Source of the DNA: Phycisphaerae bacterium
GTDB taxonomy: Bacteria; Planctomycetota; Phycisphaerae; Sedimentisphaerales; SG8-4
DNA: 26,169 nt
Reading direction: 5' to 3'
NCBI GenBank assembly: GCA_030614945.1
Contig: JAUXAH010000003.1
Location: 1 to 26,169, forward strand
Part shown: positions 8,867 through 16,375 of the stretch, piece by piece
Layout: the number at the start of each line of letters is the position of its first letter
How positions within the stretch are numbered: position 1 is the stretch's first letter
Position numbers and translations under genes: made by a program
Notes under the pieces: model-generated
Database searches by the model: none
Told to the model about the DNA's origin: nothing
The model's input: only the letters and a program-made list of their open reading frames with translations

Positions 8867-8890
8867 AGTGGGTCAGTAAGTGGGTCAGTC
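8867..8890. repeat. Short direct repeat aagtgggtcagt
   Basis: The stretch between the MITE-like element and the tRNA fragment contains aagtgggtcagt twice in near-immediate succession (8868-8890). Short iterated sites near a tRNA attachment site can be recombinase arm sites, but this is only a possibility. I see no gene in 8772-8976. Confidence 0.35.
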
Positions 8891-8976
8891 GTCACGTGAT
8901 GACAGCTTGTTAGCAACTTTTCAATGACTTGTTATTCACTTGTAAACCTCATTTTGACCCAGAAAATGCGTTGTAA

Positions 8977-9543
8977 CTATGCCAGAAACAAGGAGTTGCG
9001 CGGAGACCTCAGAATTCCTAAACCGAAGGTCGCAGGTTCGAATCCTGTCGGGCGTGAATTCCAGTCCAGACAAATTCGGGCTGTAACAAATTGTCGTTTG
9101 GTGATCAGACTTTCCAAGGCAGCTACCGCAGTAAATGTGTTTACGGCTATGGCCCATGCAAATATCCATATTACAAACATGTCCTTCACCATGCCGGCAA
9201 CAGGCGGGGCCTTGTAGATACTGCCGCCGAGAGGCAAGCTCAAGGACATCCATCCAAACAAAATGGCGGCCACAGCAAAGACGATAGCCAAGACAGTTAC
9301 ACCAGCATACCAGGACCAGGACTTGCGATGACGAAGACAGGCAGCGGGTAAAGCTAAACTAATACACATGCCACCAAGTACGATTACGGTGGAGATGATG
9401 ATTTTGGCCCAAGCTTCAGGGGATAAATACTCTGGTACAGAAGCCTTGTAGATTCTCCAACCCTCCAGAAATACAAGGCTGGCTGTCAAGATGCTGCAGA
9501 TAATTACATGAGTTCGGTGTCGTTCGTGAACGGGTTTGACCAA
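8977..9543 (-). CDS. Four-TM membrane protein with tRNA-derived tail
   Basis: I do not recognise the family. The 188-residue frame has four hydrophobic helices (about residues 11-29, 45-70, 78-102 and 118-142) with a short loop GGSIYKAPP before the last. The start is a TTG 15 bases after the Lon-like gene, so it is the last gene of the sigma-factor operon. Residues from about 163 on (SRPTGFEPATFGLG) are the reverse translation of the tRNA-Arg fragment, a well-known artefact peptide, so the natural C-terminus was probably lost or replaced when the tRNA junction formed. It may be the membrane output, or simply a companion, of the sigma/anti-sigma/protease set. Confidence 0.65.
   Translation of the reverse strand: MVKPVHERHRTHVIICSILTASLVFLEGWRIYKASVPEYLSPEAWAKIIISTVIVLGGMCISLALPAACLRHRKSWSWYAGVTVLAIVFAVAAILFGWMSLSLPLGGSIYKAPPVAGMVKDMFVIWIFAWAIAVNTFTAVAALESLITKRQFVTARICLDWNSRPTGFEPATFGLGILRSPRNSLFLA
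9015..9056 (+). other. 3' half of tRNA-Arg(CCT), putative integration site
   Basis: From the anticodon loop ttCCTaa (9015-9021, anticodon CCT at 9017-9019) the sequence follows a tRNA exactly: 3' anticodon strand accga, five-base variable loop, T-arm gcagg-ttcgaat-cctgt (9032-9048), acceptor strand cgggcgt (9049-9055) and discriminator g. The 5' half is absent: the bases before the loop do not pair with the stem. A break in the anticodon loop is the usual footprint of a tyrosine-recombinase crossover. The polarity puts an integrated element to the left, the original chromosome to the right, and the intact tRNA off the window. It coincides with the composition change and with the end of a minus-strand gene. 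Confidence 0.75.
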
Positions 9544-9558
9544 GGTTTGTTCATAAGA

Positions 9559-10806
9559 TCAACCGGTAGGATTGATAATTCGGAGTAAATTGGCCCACGT
9601 GTCTTTGATAGTATCTTGTAATCTGCCACTGCCTTCCGGTGGGAAAAGCTCCTCGCAGACTTTATCAAAAGTTTCTACAGGAACTACCTTCAAATCATTT
9701 TCCTTGTTTAGTTCCGTTGCGTTGGCAGTGGGAATGTAGATACGCTGACAACCTGATAAAGCTGCGTGCTTGACTTTTTCCGGCACGCCATCTACCGGAA
9801 GGATATTCCCATTAGCAGCTGATGCTTCAGTGAAAGCTCCGGTAAATGCCATATCATTGGGGACAGGCTTTGCCAGGTATTGTGAAACAATCGCAACGGC
9901 GAGGGGCAGAGCTAGCGAACCACCCTGAAATTGCTGCTCAAGCTCCACGGTATCACCCTGTGCGGTTGCGACCTCCCAACGAACTAATCGCTCAGCTAAA
10001 CCATCCGGGTATCCGGTTCGCTTTAGATAAGCATCAACCGTTTGCCATGCACAGGTTGCTGCGTCCTGCATAGTCACATCGATAGCATCCTTTCCCCTGC
10101 CAGCATATATGATAATTTCTTCGGCTAATATATCATCTTTATTTGGTTGGTATTCTGTCGAGACATGAATAAATCGCAAACAGCCTTTACCACGGATATT
10201 GTCATAGAACATAGCCTGCACAACCCCGGGTCGTTTTTCATCACTGGCTATATACTCCAGCAACTTTGTTATACGGTTTTCAAGCTGGTTGGAAAACTCA
10301 TACTTACCGGCTCGTCTAAGAAAATCCAGGTAGCTTTGAAAGAACGGCCCCAGAAAATCCACAACTGACTTTTCCCTTAGTTTAATACCCTGGATTTGTT
10401 TGCGACATTCGCCGTTTGGTTTCGGGATAGAATCGGTTTCCTGAACGAGACAAAGTTCTTCGTGAACATGCTCAAGTTGACCACTCATAGCTGCTACTAT
10501 AGCCAGCAAACAACGGAACCATACGATATGGTCAATCGTGGCGGCAGGATGGTAGTTAACTGCCAATGCCTCGGTAAGCAGCTTGAGCATTCGGCGTAGT
10601 TGATCCGGATGATTGACCATCCAAAGTGTATGATGTTCTCGCAACTGAGGCAAAACACGCTGACACAGCAAATCCAGCATAGCCAGTTCGGACGTTGATA
10701 GTTCCATCCAAGATTTATTTTCGACCTGTTCCAGGAACAACACAAAGGCCTCATGCGGCCTTTGCTCGTCAATAAGTCCAGAAAGTTCTTTGAGCTTGTC
10801 AGTCAA
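9559..10806 (-). CDS. Lon-type (S16) protease domain protein without AAA+ motor
   Basis: Residues about 200-390 of 415 align with the proteolytic domain of Lon. GGSLALPLAVAI carries the candidate nucleophile Ser297, FTGAFTEASAANGNILPVDG corresponds to the Lon TGEITLRG...LPIGG strand region with four extra residues, and VPEKVKHAALSG places Lys344 on the catalytic lysine. RIYIPTANATELN and VPVETFDKVCEELF complete the fold. The Ser-to-TG spacing equals that of E. coli Lon. There is no Walker A or B motif, so it is not an ATP-driven Lon. The N-terminal 200 residues are helical and unassigned, perhaps a sensor or TPR-like module. Translation starts at TTG 10806 behind GGAG at 10817-10820. It follows an anti-sigma gene, which is its obvious candidate substrate. 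Confidence 0.8.
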   Translation of the reverse strand: MTDKLKELSGLIDEQRPHEAFVLFLEQVENKSWMELSTSELAMLDLLCQRVLPQLREHHTLWMVNHPDQLRRMLKLLTEALAVNYHPAATIDHIVWFRCLLAIVAAMSGQLEHVHEELCLVQETDSIPKPNGECRKQIQGIKLREKSVVDFLGPFFQSYLDFLRRAGKYEFSNQLENRITKLLEYIASDEKRPGVVQAMFYDNIRGKGCLRFIHVSTEYQPNKDDILAEEIIIYAGRGKDAIDVTMQDAATCAWQTVDAYLKRTGYPDGLAERLVRWEVATAQGDTVELEQQFQGGSLALPLAVAIVSQYLAKPVPNDMAFTGAFTEASAANGNILPVDGVPEKVKHAALSGCQRIYIPTANATELNKENDLKVVPVETFDKVCEELFPPEGSGRLQDTIKDTWANLLRIINPTG

Positions 10807-10836
10807 ACCACATATTCTCCAATACGCACTTTCTTT

Positions 10837-11739
10837 TTAATCCTGTGATCCTGGAAACTGGTTTAGAACTTCTTCTACTGCTTGGCGAACCATCTGATTT
10901 TCATCATTGGCCAGTGGTTCAATTAATGAATTGGCCTCAAGTCCATAAATACGGGCAGCTACCTTGACAGCAGCACATCGTATCTTTGGATCCTCATGTT
11001 TTAGAAGCTTGCTTAAGATAGGTCTGTAAGCCTGGCTGCCGGCTGCAGCAAGCTGTTCTGAAGTTACTATTGGTTCTAGTTTCAATGCCAGGTGTTTCTC
11101 TTTAGGTCTTAATCCGCGAGTCACTTGCGGCTCAAGTACACATTTACCTTCGCCTTTTTCAATTAGAATAATTTGAGACCACCGACAATTATCCTGTTCT
11201 AAAAGTTTTAGCCTGGCTAAACAGTTCTCATAAGGGGAATCCTCTTGTGCTGAACGAGCTGTTATCCGCAACTGCTCGCCAAATTGTGCAAGCTCAAATT
11301 CAAATGGAGGCTCATCCTGTTTAAAAGTTTGCACTGAAAATCCTTCACCAGTAGCTGCGGCAAGACGCTTAGCCTGACTTTCAACAGGTTTAAATATCAA
11401 CAGGTCGATGATGGTTGCTGATCGTTCAGACTTGACTGTCTTAATATTCAACAGCTCAACAAGCTCATTAACCTGGTCAGGAACCATGGCAAGCAAACTA
11501 AGAATCTGGCTGGCGGCGTATTCTGACCACATGTCATCACTTTGCTTTTCATAAGCACCTGCTGCCTTGGCAAAGAGAGCATCTAAATGCCCGGCTCCGG
11601 CAGAGGCCTGTTGCCAGCGAGTTTTGCATTGTGGGCAGACTTCAATATGCTGCTCAAATGCCTGTTTTTCCTGCAGTGCAAGGTCATCTTCTAAAAGACG
11701 ACCAATATCTGCATCGGATATACACTTTTGTGAGTTCAT
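10837..11739 (-). CDS. zf-HC2 anti-sigma-like protein with HEAT-like C-terminus
   Basis: The N-terminus has the Zn-binding anti-sigma signature: Cys6, then His31-x3-Cys35-x2-Cys38 (HIEVCPQC), as in zf-HC2/ZAS domains that hold an ECF sigma factor inactive. Unlike most such proteins it has no membrane helix, so it should be cytosolic. The middle (about 100-225) is beta-rich and unassigned. Residues about 236-295 (ILSKLLKHEDPKIRCAAVKV, IEPLANDENQMVRQAVEEVL) look like two HEAT-type helical repeats. The ribosome site AAGGGAG (11748-11754) supports the ATG at 11739. It sits between the sigma-factor gene (44-base gap) and the Lon-like gene (30-base gap), the order expected for a sigma/anti-sigma/protease switch. 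Confidence 0.8.
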   Translation of the reverse strand: MNSQKCISDADIGRLLEDDLALQEKQAFEQHIEVCPQCKTRWQQASAGAGHLDALFAKAAGAYEKQSDDMWSEYAASQILSLLAMVPDQVNELVELLNIKTVKSERSATIIDLLIFKPVESQAKRLAAATGEGFSVQTFKQDEPPFEFELAQFGEQLRITARSAQEDSPYENCLARLKLLEQDNCRWSQIILIEKGEGKCVLEPQVTRGLRPKEKHLALKLEPIVTSEQLAAAGSQAYRPILSKLLKHEDPKIRCAAVKVAARIYGLEANSLIEPLANDENQMVRQAVEEVLNQFPGSQD

Positions 11740-11783
11740 TTATATACTCCCTTTGTTAGCGTAATAGATTCCACAAACTTTTC

Positions 11784-12890
11784 TCATTTGCCATCCTCCA
11801 TTCCCGGCGGTTGCAAGACCGTATAGATACGGCAAATTCGCGTATGAACAGCCGTCTCAGAGAGATTAGATAACTGATCAACCAGCTTAGATGTTTGCAC
11901 CATGTCCATCCGGGTTGCAGCCCCAAAAATTATAGCTACCTGGTACGGTTCGGCCACACCTGAGTTGATCATATCCGCAGTTAAAGGCACCACATCTTTT
12001 GCCGGAGATTTTTTAATCTCAATCACAACCCGGCCATGCAGGGCAACAATGTCATTCTTGGGTACCTGCGACAACAGTTGCCAATCTGCTCGAAGTTGCT
12101 TAGCCGAAGGTCTCTTACCACTGCTGCAGCCTTCGATGCACTGCTGGGCCAGGATAATCCTGTTTTTAAGTTCATTCCATTCTGATCTGAGCAGTTGTCG
12201 ATCAAAGTATTCCCAGAGATCAACTGCCTCGAATGGTATAACAGTAGCCGAAGAATGTTTTACGTCCTTTATCTCATCTTCATTTTCTAAATTGACCTGT
12301 TTATGTGCAGAACGTATAGCTCTATAACATTCATTGAGCGTAACTGTCGTTATGTATGTTGTCAGTGAACCTTTTACGGAAGCTCCACGTAGAAATTGCT
12401 TGTGCAGGTTTCTAAAAACATTCTGAAATACATCATCTGCTGAAGGGTCGTCATTATCTTTAATGCCATACCAGTAAATTACAGACCGCACTAATTTGTA
12501 ATAGGACTCATAGAAAATCTCGGGTATCACTTTAATTCTCAATGGATAACCCAAAAGAACCACTTCTTTGCAGGCCTGTTGGAGTTCGGCGTTGTTAACC
12601 TGTGAGTTTTTGTTGTAAGGGCCTTGCTGCAAGACATCCCGGCACTGCCGGCAATTTGTCTTAAAACCTTCGAAGATGCAGTGTTTGTCTATGGAACCTT
12701 CCTGACACGCCTGAATCAGTGACAGATGGCAACCATCAGAATCCACCGAATTTTGGCAAAAATTGGCTGTTTCGGCCATATAATCTTTCCCCACGTAAGT
12801 CTTTTCCTGTTCTTGTAGTTCAAACAGAACACTTTCTGACTTTTCTTGTTGCTGATCGAGTTTATTTTCAACTAATAAAGTAACTGGCAT
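11784..12890 (-). CDS. Sigma-70 family (ECF-like) factor with Cys-rich N-terminal extension
   Basis: Residues about 125-197 form sigma region 2: YYKLVRSVIYWYG, DDVFQNVFRNLHKQF, then GSLTTYITTVTLNECYRAIRSAHKQ. A region-4-like helix-turn-helix is at the end (KLVDQLSNLSETAVHTRICRIYTVLQ, about 335-360). The protein is 368 residues, about twice a normal ECF factor: it has a 120-residue N-terminal extension with Cys54, 62, 71, 80 and 83, and a linker of about 135 residues between regions 2 and 4. GGAG (12898-12901) seven bases before the ATG fixes the start. It is the first gene of the operon with its likely anti-sigma directly downstream, so autoregulation is plausible. Family membership is secure; the promoters recognised are unknown. 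Confidence 0.82.
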   Translation of the reverse strand: MPVTLLVENKLDQQQEKSESVLFELQEQEKTYVGKDYMAETANFCQNSVDSDGCHLSLIQACQEGSIDKHCIFEGFKTNCRQCRDVLQQGPYNKNSQVNNAELQQACKEVVLLGYPLRIKVIPEIFYESYYKLVRSVIYWYGIKDNDDPSADDVFQNVFRNLHKQFLRGASVKGSLTTYITTVTLNECYRAIRSAHKQVNLENEDEIKDVKHSSATVIPFEAVDLWEYFDRQLLRSEWNELKNRIILAQQCIEGCSSGKRPSAKQLRADWQLLSQVPKNDIVALHGRVVIEIKKSPAKDVVPLTADMINSGVAEPYQVAIIFGAATRMDMVQTSKLVDQLSNLSETAVHTRICRIYTVLQPPGMEDGK

Positions 12891-13013
12891 AAAACAGCTC
12901 CGAATGTTTTTGTCATCCCTAACCAGAGTAGAGTAACCATCCGGGACTTTTCTTGCCTGAAAATAAAAAAATTTTCAAAAACCCTGCAAAATCGCATCAA
13001 AGAAGTTGCCAAA

Positions 13014-13042
13014 AGTATGCATTAAATATGCTCATAAGTCAA
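13014..13042 (-). promoter_or_regulatory. Sigma70-like promoter of the sigma-factor operon
   Basis: On the minus strand TTGACT (13042-13037) and CATACT (13019-13014) are separated by exactly 17 bases. The -35 matches consensus at five of six bases and the -10 at four of six. The start site would lie near 13007, leaving a leader of about 115 bases before the sigma gene. The operon may thus be transcribed by the housekeeping polymerase as well as by its own sigma factor. Confidence 0.5.
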
Positions 13043-13061
13043 TTTCTCATTTTCCAAACTA

Positions 13062-13505
13062 TTATATTGGTCGGCATCTATATTGGTCGGCATCAAGACC
13101 CGATGAGCAATACAAGGGTTCATAGCAATCGTTATCGTATCTGTTGTTACACATCTGGCATATTCTGTCATATAGTGAAGCTAATTGGTCCTCTGCCGGG
13201 CCAATATCTGCCTCATCCAAATCGCCATATCGCAGGATCAGCCTGACAAGAGCCGCCGGGTCTTCCAGTTCATCAAGCTCGATGGTTTTGTTGGGGTCTT
13301 GATTATGCCGATATGACCGACCCCACTGGTCGGCATCAACAATCTCATAGCCGAGCCGTTCCAGGGCCTTATCTAAATCTGCTGGCTCGCAAGATAGCCC
13401 TGCAGCTAATTCCACCCGGTAACGATCCTTTTGCCAGAGGTCTGGATAGGTGCCGACCTCAACATCTTGGCCTTCTGCATACATACAATAAAGTATGGGC
13501 AGCAA
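13062..13505 (-). CDS. Acidic protein of unknown function with Cys-rich C-terminus
   Basis: I do not recognise this 147-residue protein. It is rich in Asp and Glu, has a helical N-terminus (LPILYCMYAEGQDV, then DLDKALERLGYEIVDADQWG) and a Cys cluster near the end (ICQMCNNRYDNDCYEPLYC) that could bind metal. The start is uncertain: TTG 13505 follows AAGG closely, the first ATG is at 13484, and the open frame runs back through a basic stretch (SLRRRKLYKVLL) without a usual start codon, so the 5' end may be decayed. A perfect 16-bp tandem duplication overlaps the stop and shifts the frame. It lies between the divergent operons, facing the same way as the sigma operon. Confidence 0.55.
   Translation of the reverse strand: MLPILYCMYAEGQDVEVGTYPDLWQKDRYRVELAAGLSCEPADLDKALERLGYEIVDADQWGRSYRHNQDPNKTIELDELEDPAALVRLILRYGDLDEADIGPAEDQLASLYDRICQMCNNRYDNDCYEPLYCSSGLDADQYRCRPI
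13063..13094. repeat. Perfect 16-bp tandem duplication
   Basis: tatattggtcggcatc occurs twice head to tail (13063-13078 and 13079-13094). Sixteen is not a multiple of three, so it changes the frame at the end of the minus-strand gene. With a single copy that gene would read thirteen further residues (NSLENEKLTYEHI) before a stop. Confidence 0.9.
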
Positions 13506-13626
13506 AACCTTATAAAGCTTGCGCCGACGTAATGAAAATTTAGCTCAAAAAAAATTTATTGGTGCATTTCTTTGCAAGATTTCTGTCCCAGAGTCCCTCT
13601 ATTCAATCTGGAAAGGAGTTTGACTT

Positions 13627-14034
13627 ATGGCAAAAAGAGCAAATATTGACAGATTGCGTAGTGAGTTCCGCCGTAAAGGCGGAGGCTCGCGACATACCAT
13701 ATTAAGGGTCCTCGGAGGCAAACTTGAAAAAGATGGCGCCCCATTCCATAAGGAACACCTGCAGTTTGAAGATGAGAAGGAAGGTATTCGTATTGTTGAC
13801 GTGGTTCAAACAAGCACGTGTTCTTTTGGACACACTGTCGACGACAAGGTTCGTGTGGCAGGTATCTGTGAAATTGGAGGCGAGGTGCTGTGCTCTACTG
13901 AAGGCTGTATGTCGCGATGTACCAAGTGCGGTGCCGTAGTATGTCGTGTCCATAGTTCCATTTACCATGAGAAAGCTTACTGCCAGCGTCACAGATGGAT
14001 CAAATACTGGCGAATGTTCTGGAGGCTTGACTGA
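13627..14034 (+). CDS. Small multi-Cys/His Zn-binding protein
   Basis: The 135-residue protein has a basic N-terminus (residues 1-30, RANIDRLRSEFRRKGGGSRH) and a dense metal-binding half: Cys65, His69, Cys81, Cys89, Cys94, Cys98, Cys101, Cys106, His109, His114, Cys119 and His122. The spacing suggests two or three zinc sites of treble-clef or ribbon type. The family is not recognised. AAAGGAG (13612-13618) eight bases before the ATG is a strong ribosome site. It opens the plus-strand operon with a HerA-like ATPase; its stop lies one base before the next ATG. A DNA-binding or complex-assembly role is a guess from the basic end and the context. Confidence 0.75.
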   Translation: MAKRANIDRLRSEFRRKGGGSRHTILRVLGGKLEKDGAPFHKEHLQFEDEKEGIRIVDVVQTSTCSFGHTVDDKVRVAGICEIGGEVLCSTEGCMSRCTKCGAVVCRVHSSIYHEKAYCQRHRWIKYWRMFWRLD

Positions 14035-14035
14035 A

Positions 14036-14314
14036 ATGAAATGGATATTGGCAATAATTGTTATTGTTAGCTTGCTTGGTCCGCTTCGGCCACTGGTTGC
14101 CAGGCACTGGGCTTTTCTGCTTTCAGTATTCGGTGGAGCAGTCTTTGGTTATTTCTGGGCGGCGTTTATTCTGTCTAAACTTAATTATCATGTTGCCGGC
14201 CTGCCGTTGGCATCAGCGGTGATTGTAGCAATTGCAGCAGGTCGATATGGCCCGGCAATATTTCGACGAATTGAAAGGGATGGTAAAAATGGACAATCTT
14301 CCGGAAGACATTGA
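14036..14314 (+). CDS. Small two-to-three-TM membrane protein
   Basis: The ATG at 14036, one base past the preceding stop, gives a 92-residue protein with hydrophobic segments at about 2-18 (WILAIIVIVSLLGPL), 27-45 (FLLSVFGGAVFGYFWAAFIL) and 52-66 (AGLPLASAVIVAIAAG), then a basic tail RRIERDGKNGQSSGRH. A longer frame from 13946 only adds residues inside the Zn-protein gene. The following ATPase gene overlaps it by about 26 bases, implying coupling. It could anchor the HerA-like ATPase to the membrane, as small TM proteins do in conjugation-type machines, but this is inferred only from gene order. Confidence 0.72.
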   Translation: MKWILAIIVIVSLLGPLRPLVARHWAFLLSVFGGAVFGYFWAAFILSKLNYHVAGLPLASAVIVAIAAGRYGPAIFRRIERDGKNGQSSGRH

Positions 14315-16346
14315 ACTTATGGCAAAATACCTGGGGCGCGAAGATCCTGCTATACAGCGGCTCTTGAAATGTTATATTCGTGACCCTAAAAATGCCGATA
14401 CCGTTCGCAGTCTCTTGAAACGCCGGTGTGTTCGGGCCGGTTTCAATCCTGATGATATGTCTGTATTCCGGCCGGTACGCCAGCTGCCACAGGGACAATT
14501 ACAGGTAGGTCAGGTCATACAAGGTACTGCACCCGGTCCGCAGCTCTCTTTACCCATAGAGATTATCAACCAGCACATAGGTACCTTTGGCCATAATGGA
14601 ACGGGTAAAAGTTACCTTACCATGCACCTGGCTCAGCAGGCTATCAAGGCAGGCTTAACAGTCTGGATATTTGATATCGAGGATGAATATTCACGATTAA
14701 TGCCTTTATTTCCAGATGAGCAGTTAGTTGCACTTGAGCCTGAGCAGTTAAAGTTCAATTTCTTCCAACCCCCGGGAGACTGGATCAAACCAGCCAGCTG
14801 GATGGATGAACTTGGTTTATTGCTGCGAGGTGCAACTTTTCTGCGAGATGGAAGCCTTAATCTCTTTCGTGCCGGCTTGACTAAGATGTTTGAACGCAAA
14901 GGTATTACAAACGGCCAAACGGATTGGCCTTCTCTGGTTGAAGTTATTAACTACTTCCAGGGATTAAAATTCGGGCCAAAGATGCGAAGCGCAGGCTTCC
15001 TGGAGAGTCTATTAAATAGAATTGTTACTATGGGTGACACCTTCGATGAAACAGCAGCGGTCAGCCAAAGCAATATGCTGGAAAACTTGGCCCAGCGGTC
15101 AACTATTTTTCGGCTGCACAGACTAACAGGTATACCGTTGCAGTTCCTAGTAAGCTTCTTGCTTTTGTGGCTGGCCAGATTCAGGGAAGGTGTCTCCAAT
15201 GATAAACCCCATTTAGTGATTATAGAAGAAGCCCACATGCTCTCCAGCGAAAAGGCCCGTCAGGATATTGGCGAAAATATTCTCTGCAGGATGTTCCGCA
15301 CAGCCCGAAAACGAGGCATTGGGCTTATACTCTGTGACCAGGTGCCAAGTGAACTTCCACCGGCAATCTTAGGTAACCTGGCCTGTCGTATTGTAATGCG
15401 TCTGGCCAATGCAAGATGTATCTGGTCGATACAAAACTCTATGGGACTTGATCGCAAACAGGCTGAAGCCATTTCTACCATGGAACCACGTAAAGCAGTT
15501 GTCCACTACACATTGCATCCCACACCTTTTGCAATTGAGATTCCGGAAATAAACTTGCCTGCAAAGCCACAGGAATCAGAATTACGTCGCCAGGCCGAAG
15601 AGTATCTTTCGAAGAGTCAATGGATTGTACATGAAATAGCTGGTTCCAAGACCAAGATGCTTGCACCAGATGACCTTACAGGTGATGCTTTGCTGGTAAT
15701 GATGAGAATCTGCAAAGAACCATCTGATACAATCGACCAGCGTTGTGAGATTCTCAGGATAGATCGTGCCAGAGAATTCAGAGCAAGGGCTGAGTTAGAT
15801 GCCCGCGGGCTTATAAGTAAGGTCGAGCAGACTATCGGTGGGAAAATAAAATTTTTCCAGCCTACAGATAAGGGAACCGAATGGGCACAGAAACGAGATA
15901 TTCGTGTCAAGAAATTCAAGTCTGGCATTGTTCACGAATACCTTCTTTGCCAGATTGAAAGAAACATTGGTATAACTAACTCAAAGTTGCGACTCCAGCG
16001 AAACAGTTCAATTGCCCATGAACAGGGCTTACAACCGGATTTACTCGTAATGGAACGTGATGGTGGACGAATAATCGTCGAGATATGCTGTAACAATTTC
16101 GATTATGATGCGAAGAATATCTTGACCGAGGCTGAAGTTCCCGGCGTTGACCACGTAATAGCCGTTACACCTGACAAACAAACCAAAAAATTGCTCCGAA
16201 AGGCTTTGAGGAAGAACGCCGAAGAGTCGGACCAGGTTTTGCAAAAGTCAGTTACGGTATTAGATGCCAGCGAATGCCTAACTAACAAATTTGACTGGTC
16301 TGCTTTGCTGGCTGAATGCACTCAGAAGTTATTCCCAGATAGTTAA
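14289..16346 (+). CDS. HerA/VirB4-like ATPase with wHTH and nuclease-like C-terminus
   Basis: I choose ATG 14289 (685 residues, MDNLPEDIE) because AAAGG at 14273-14277 is well placed; TTG 14232 lies deep in the preceding gene. Walker A GHNGTGKS is at residues 101-108, Walker B HLVIIEEAH at 308-316, followed by FRTARKRGIGLILCDQVPSELP, typical of HerA/FtsK-VirB4 (DUF87) translocases, and by NLACRIVMRLANARC. A winged-helix-like segment follows (about 465-535, ending TDKGTEWAQ). The C-terminus (545-665) resembles a PD-(D/E)xK fold: QPDLLV (Pro583-Asp584), then IIVEIC with Glu598, but Cys600 stands where lysine is usual. It probably moves along or pumps DNA; conjugation and anti-phage roles are both possible. 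Confidence 0.82.
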   Translation: MDNLPEDIELMAKYLGREDPAIQRLLKCYIRDPKNADTVRSLLKRRCVRAGFNPDDMSVFRPVRQLPQGQLQVGQVIQGTAPGPQLSLPIEIINQHIGTFGHNGTGKSYLTMHLAQQAIKAGLTVWIFDIEDEYSRLMPLFPDEQLVALEPEQLKFNFFQPPGDWIKPASWMDELGLLLRGATFLRDGSLNLFRAGLTKMFERKGITNGQTDWPSLVEVINYFQGLKFGPKMRSAGFLESLLNRIVTMGDTFDETAAVSQSNMLENLAQRSTIFRLHRLTGIPLQFLVSFLLLWLARFREGVSNDKPHLVIIEEAHMLSSEKARQDIGENILCRMFRTARKRGIGLILCDQVPSELPPAILGNLACRIVMRLANARCIWSIQNSMGLDRKQAEAISTMEPRKAVVHYTLHPTPFAIEIPEINLPAKPQESELRRQAEEYLSKSQWIVHEIAGSKTKMLAPDDLTGDALLVMMRICKEPSDTIDQRCEILRIDRAREFRARAELDARGLISKVEQTIGGKIKFFQPTDKGTEWAQKRDIRVKKFKSGIVHEYLLCQIERNIGITNSKLRLQRNSSIAHEQGLQPDLLVMERDGGRIIVEICCNNFDYDAKNILTEAEVPGVDHVIAVTPDKQTKKLLRKALRKNAEESDQVLQKSVTVLDASECLTNKFDWSALLAECTQKLFPDS

Positions 16347-16375
16347 AATAAAACCGTCAGAAAGGAACCTAAACC

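Noticed and set aside
9091..9351. Plus-strand frames over the four-TM gene
   Set aside because: They are antisense to the operon, with no ribosome site and no family features.
9559..10806. Reading the Lon-like gene as a full ATP-dependent Lon
   Set aside because: There are no Walker motifs, and the first 200 residues do not resemble the Lon N-terminal or AAA+ domains.
13063..13094. CRISPR-like repeat
   Set aside because: There are only two directly adjacent 16-bp copies and no spacers; no CRISPR array is visible anywhere in the window.
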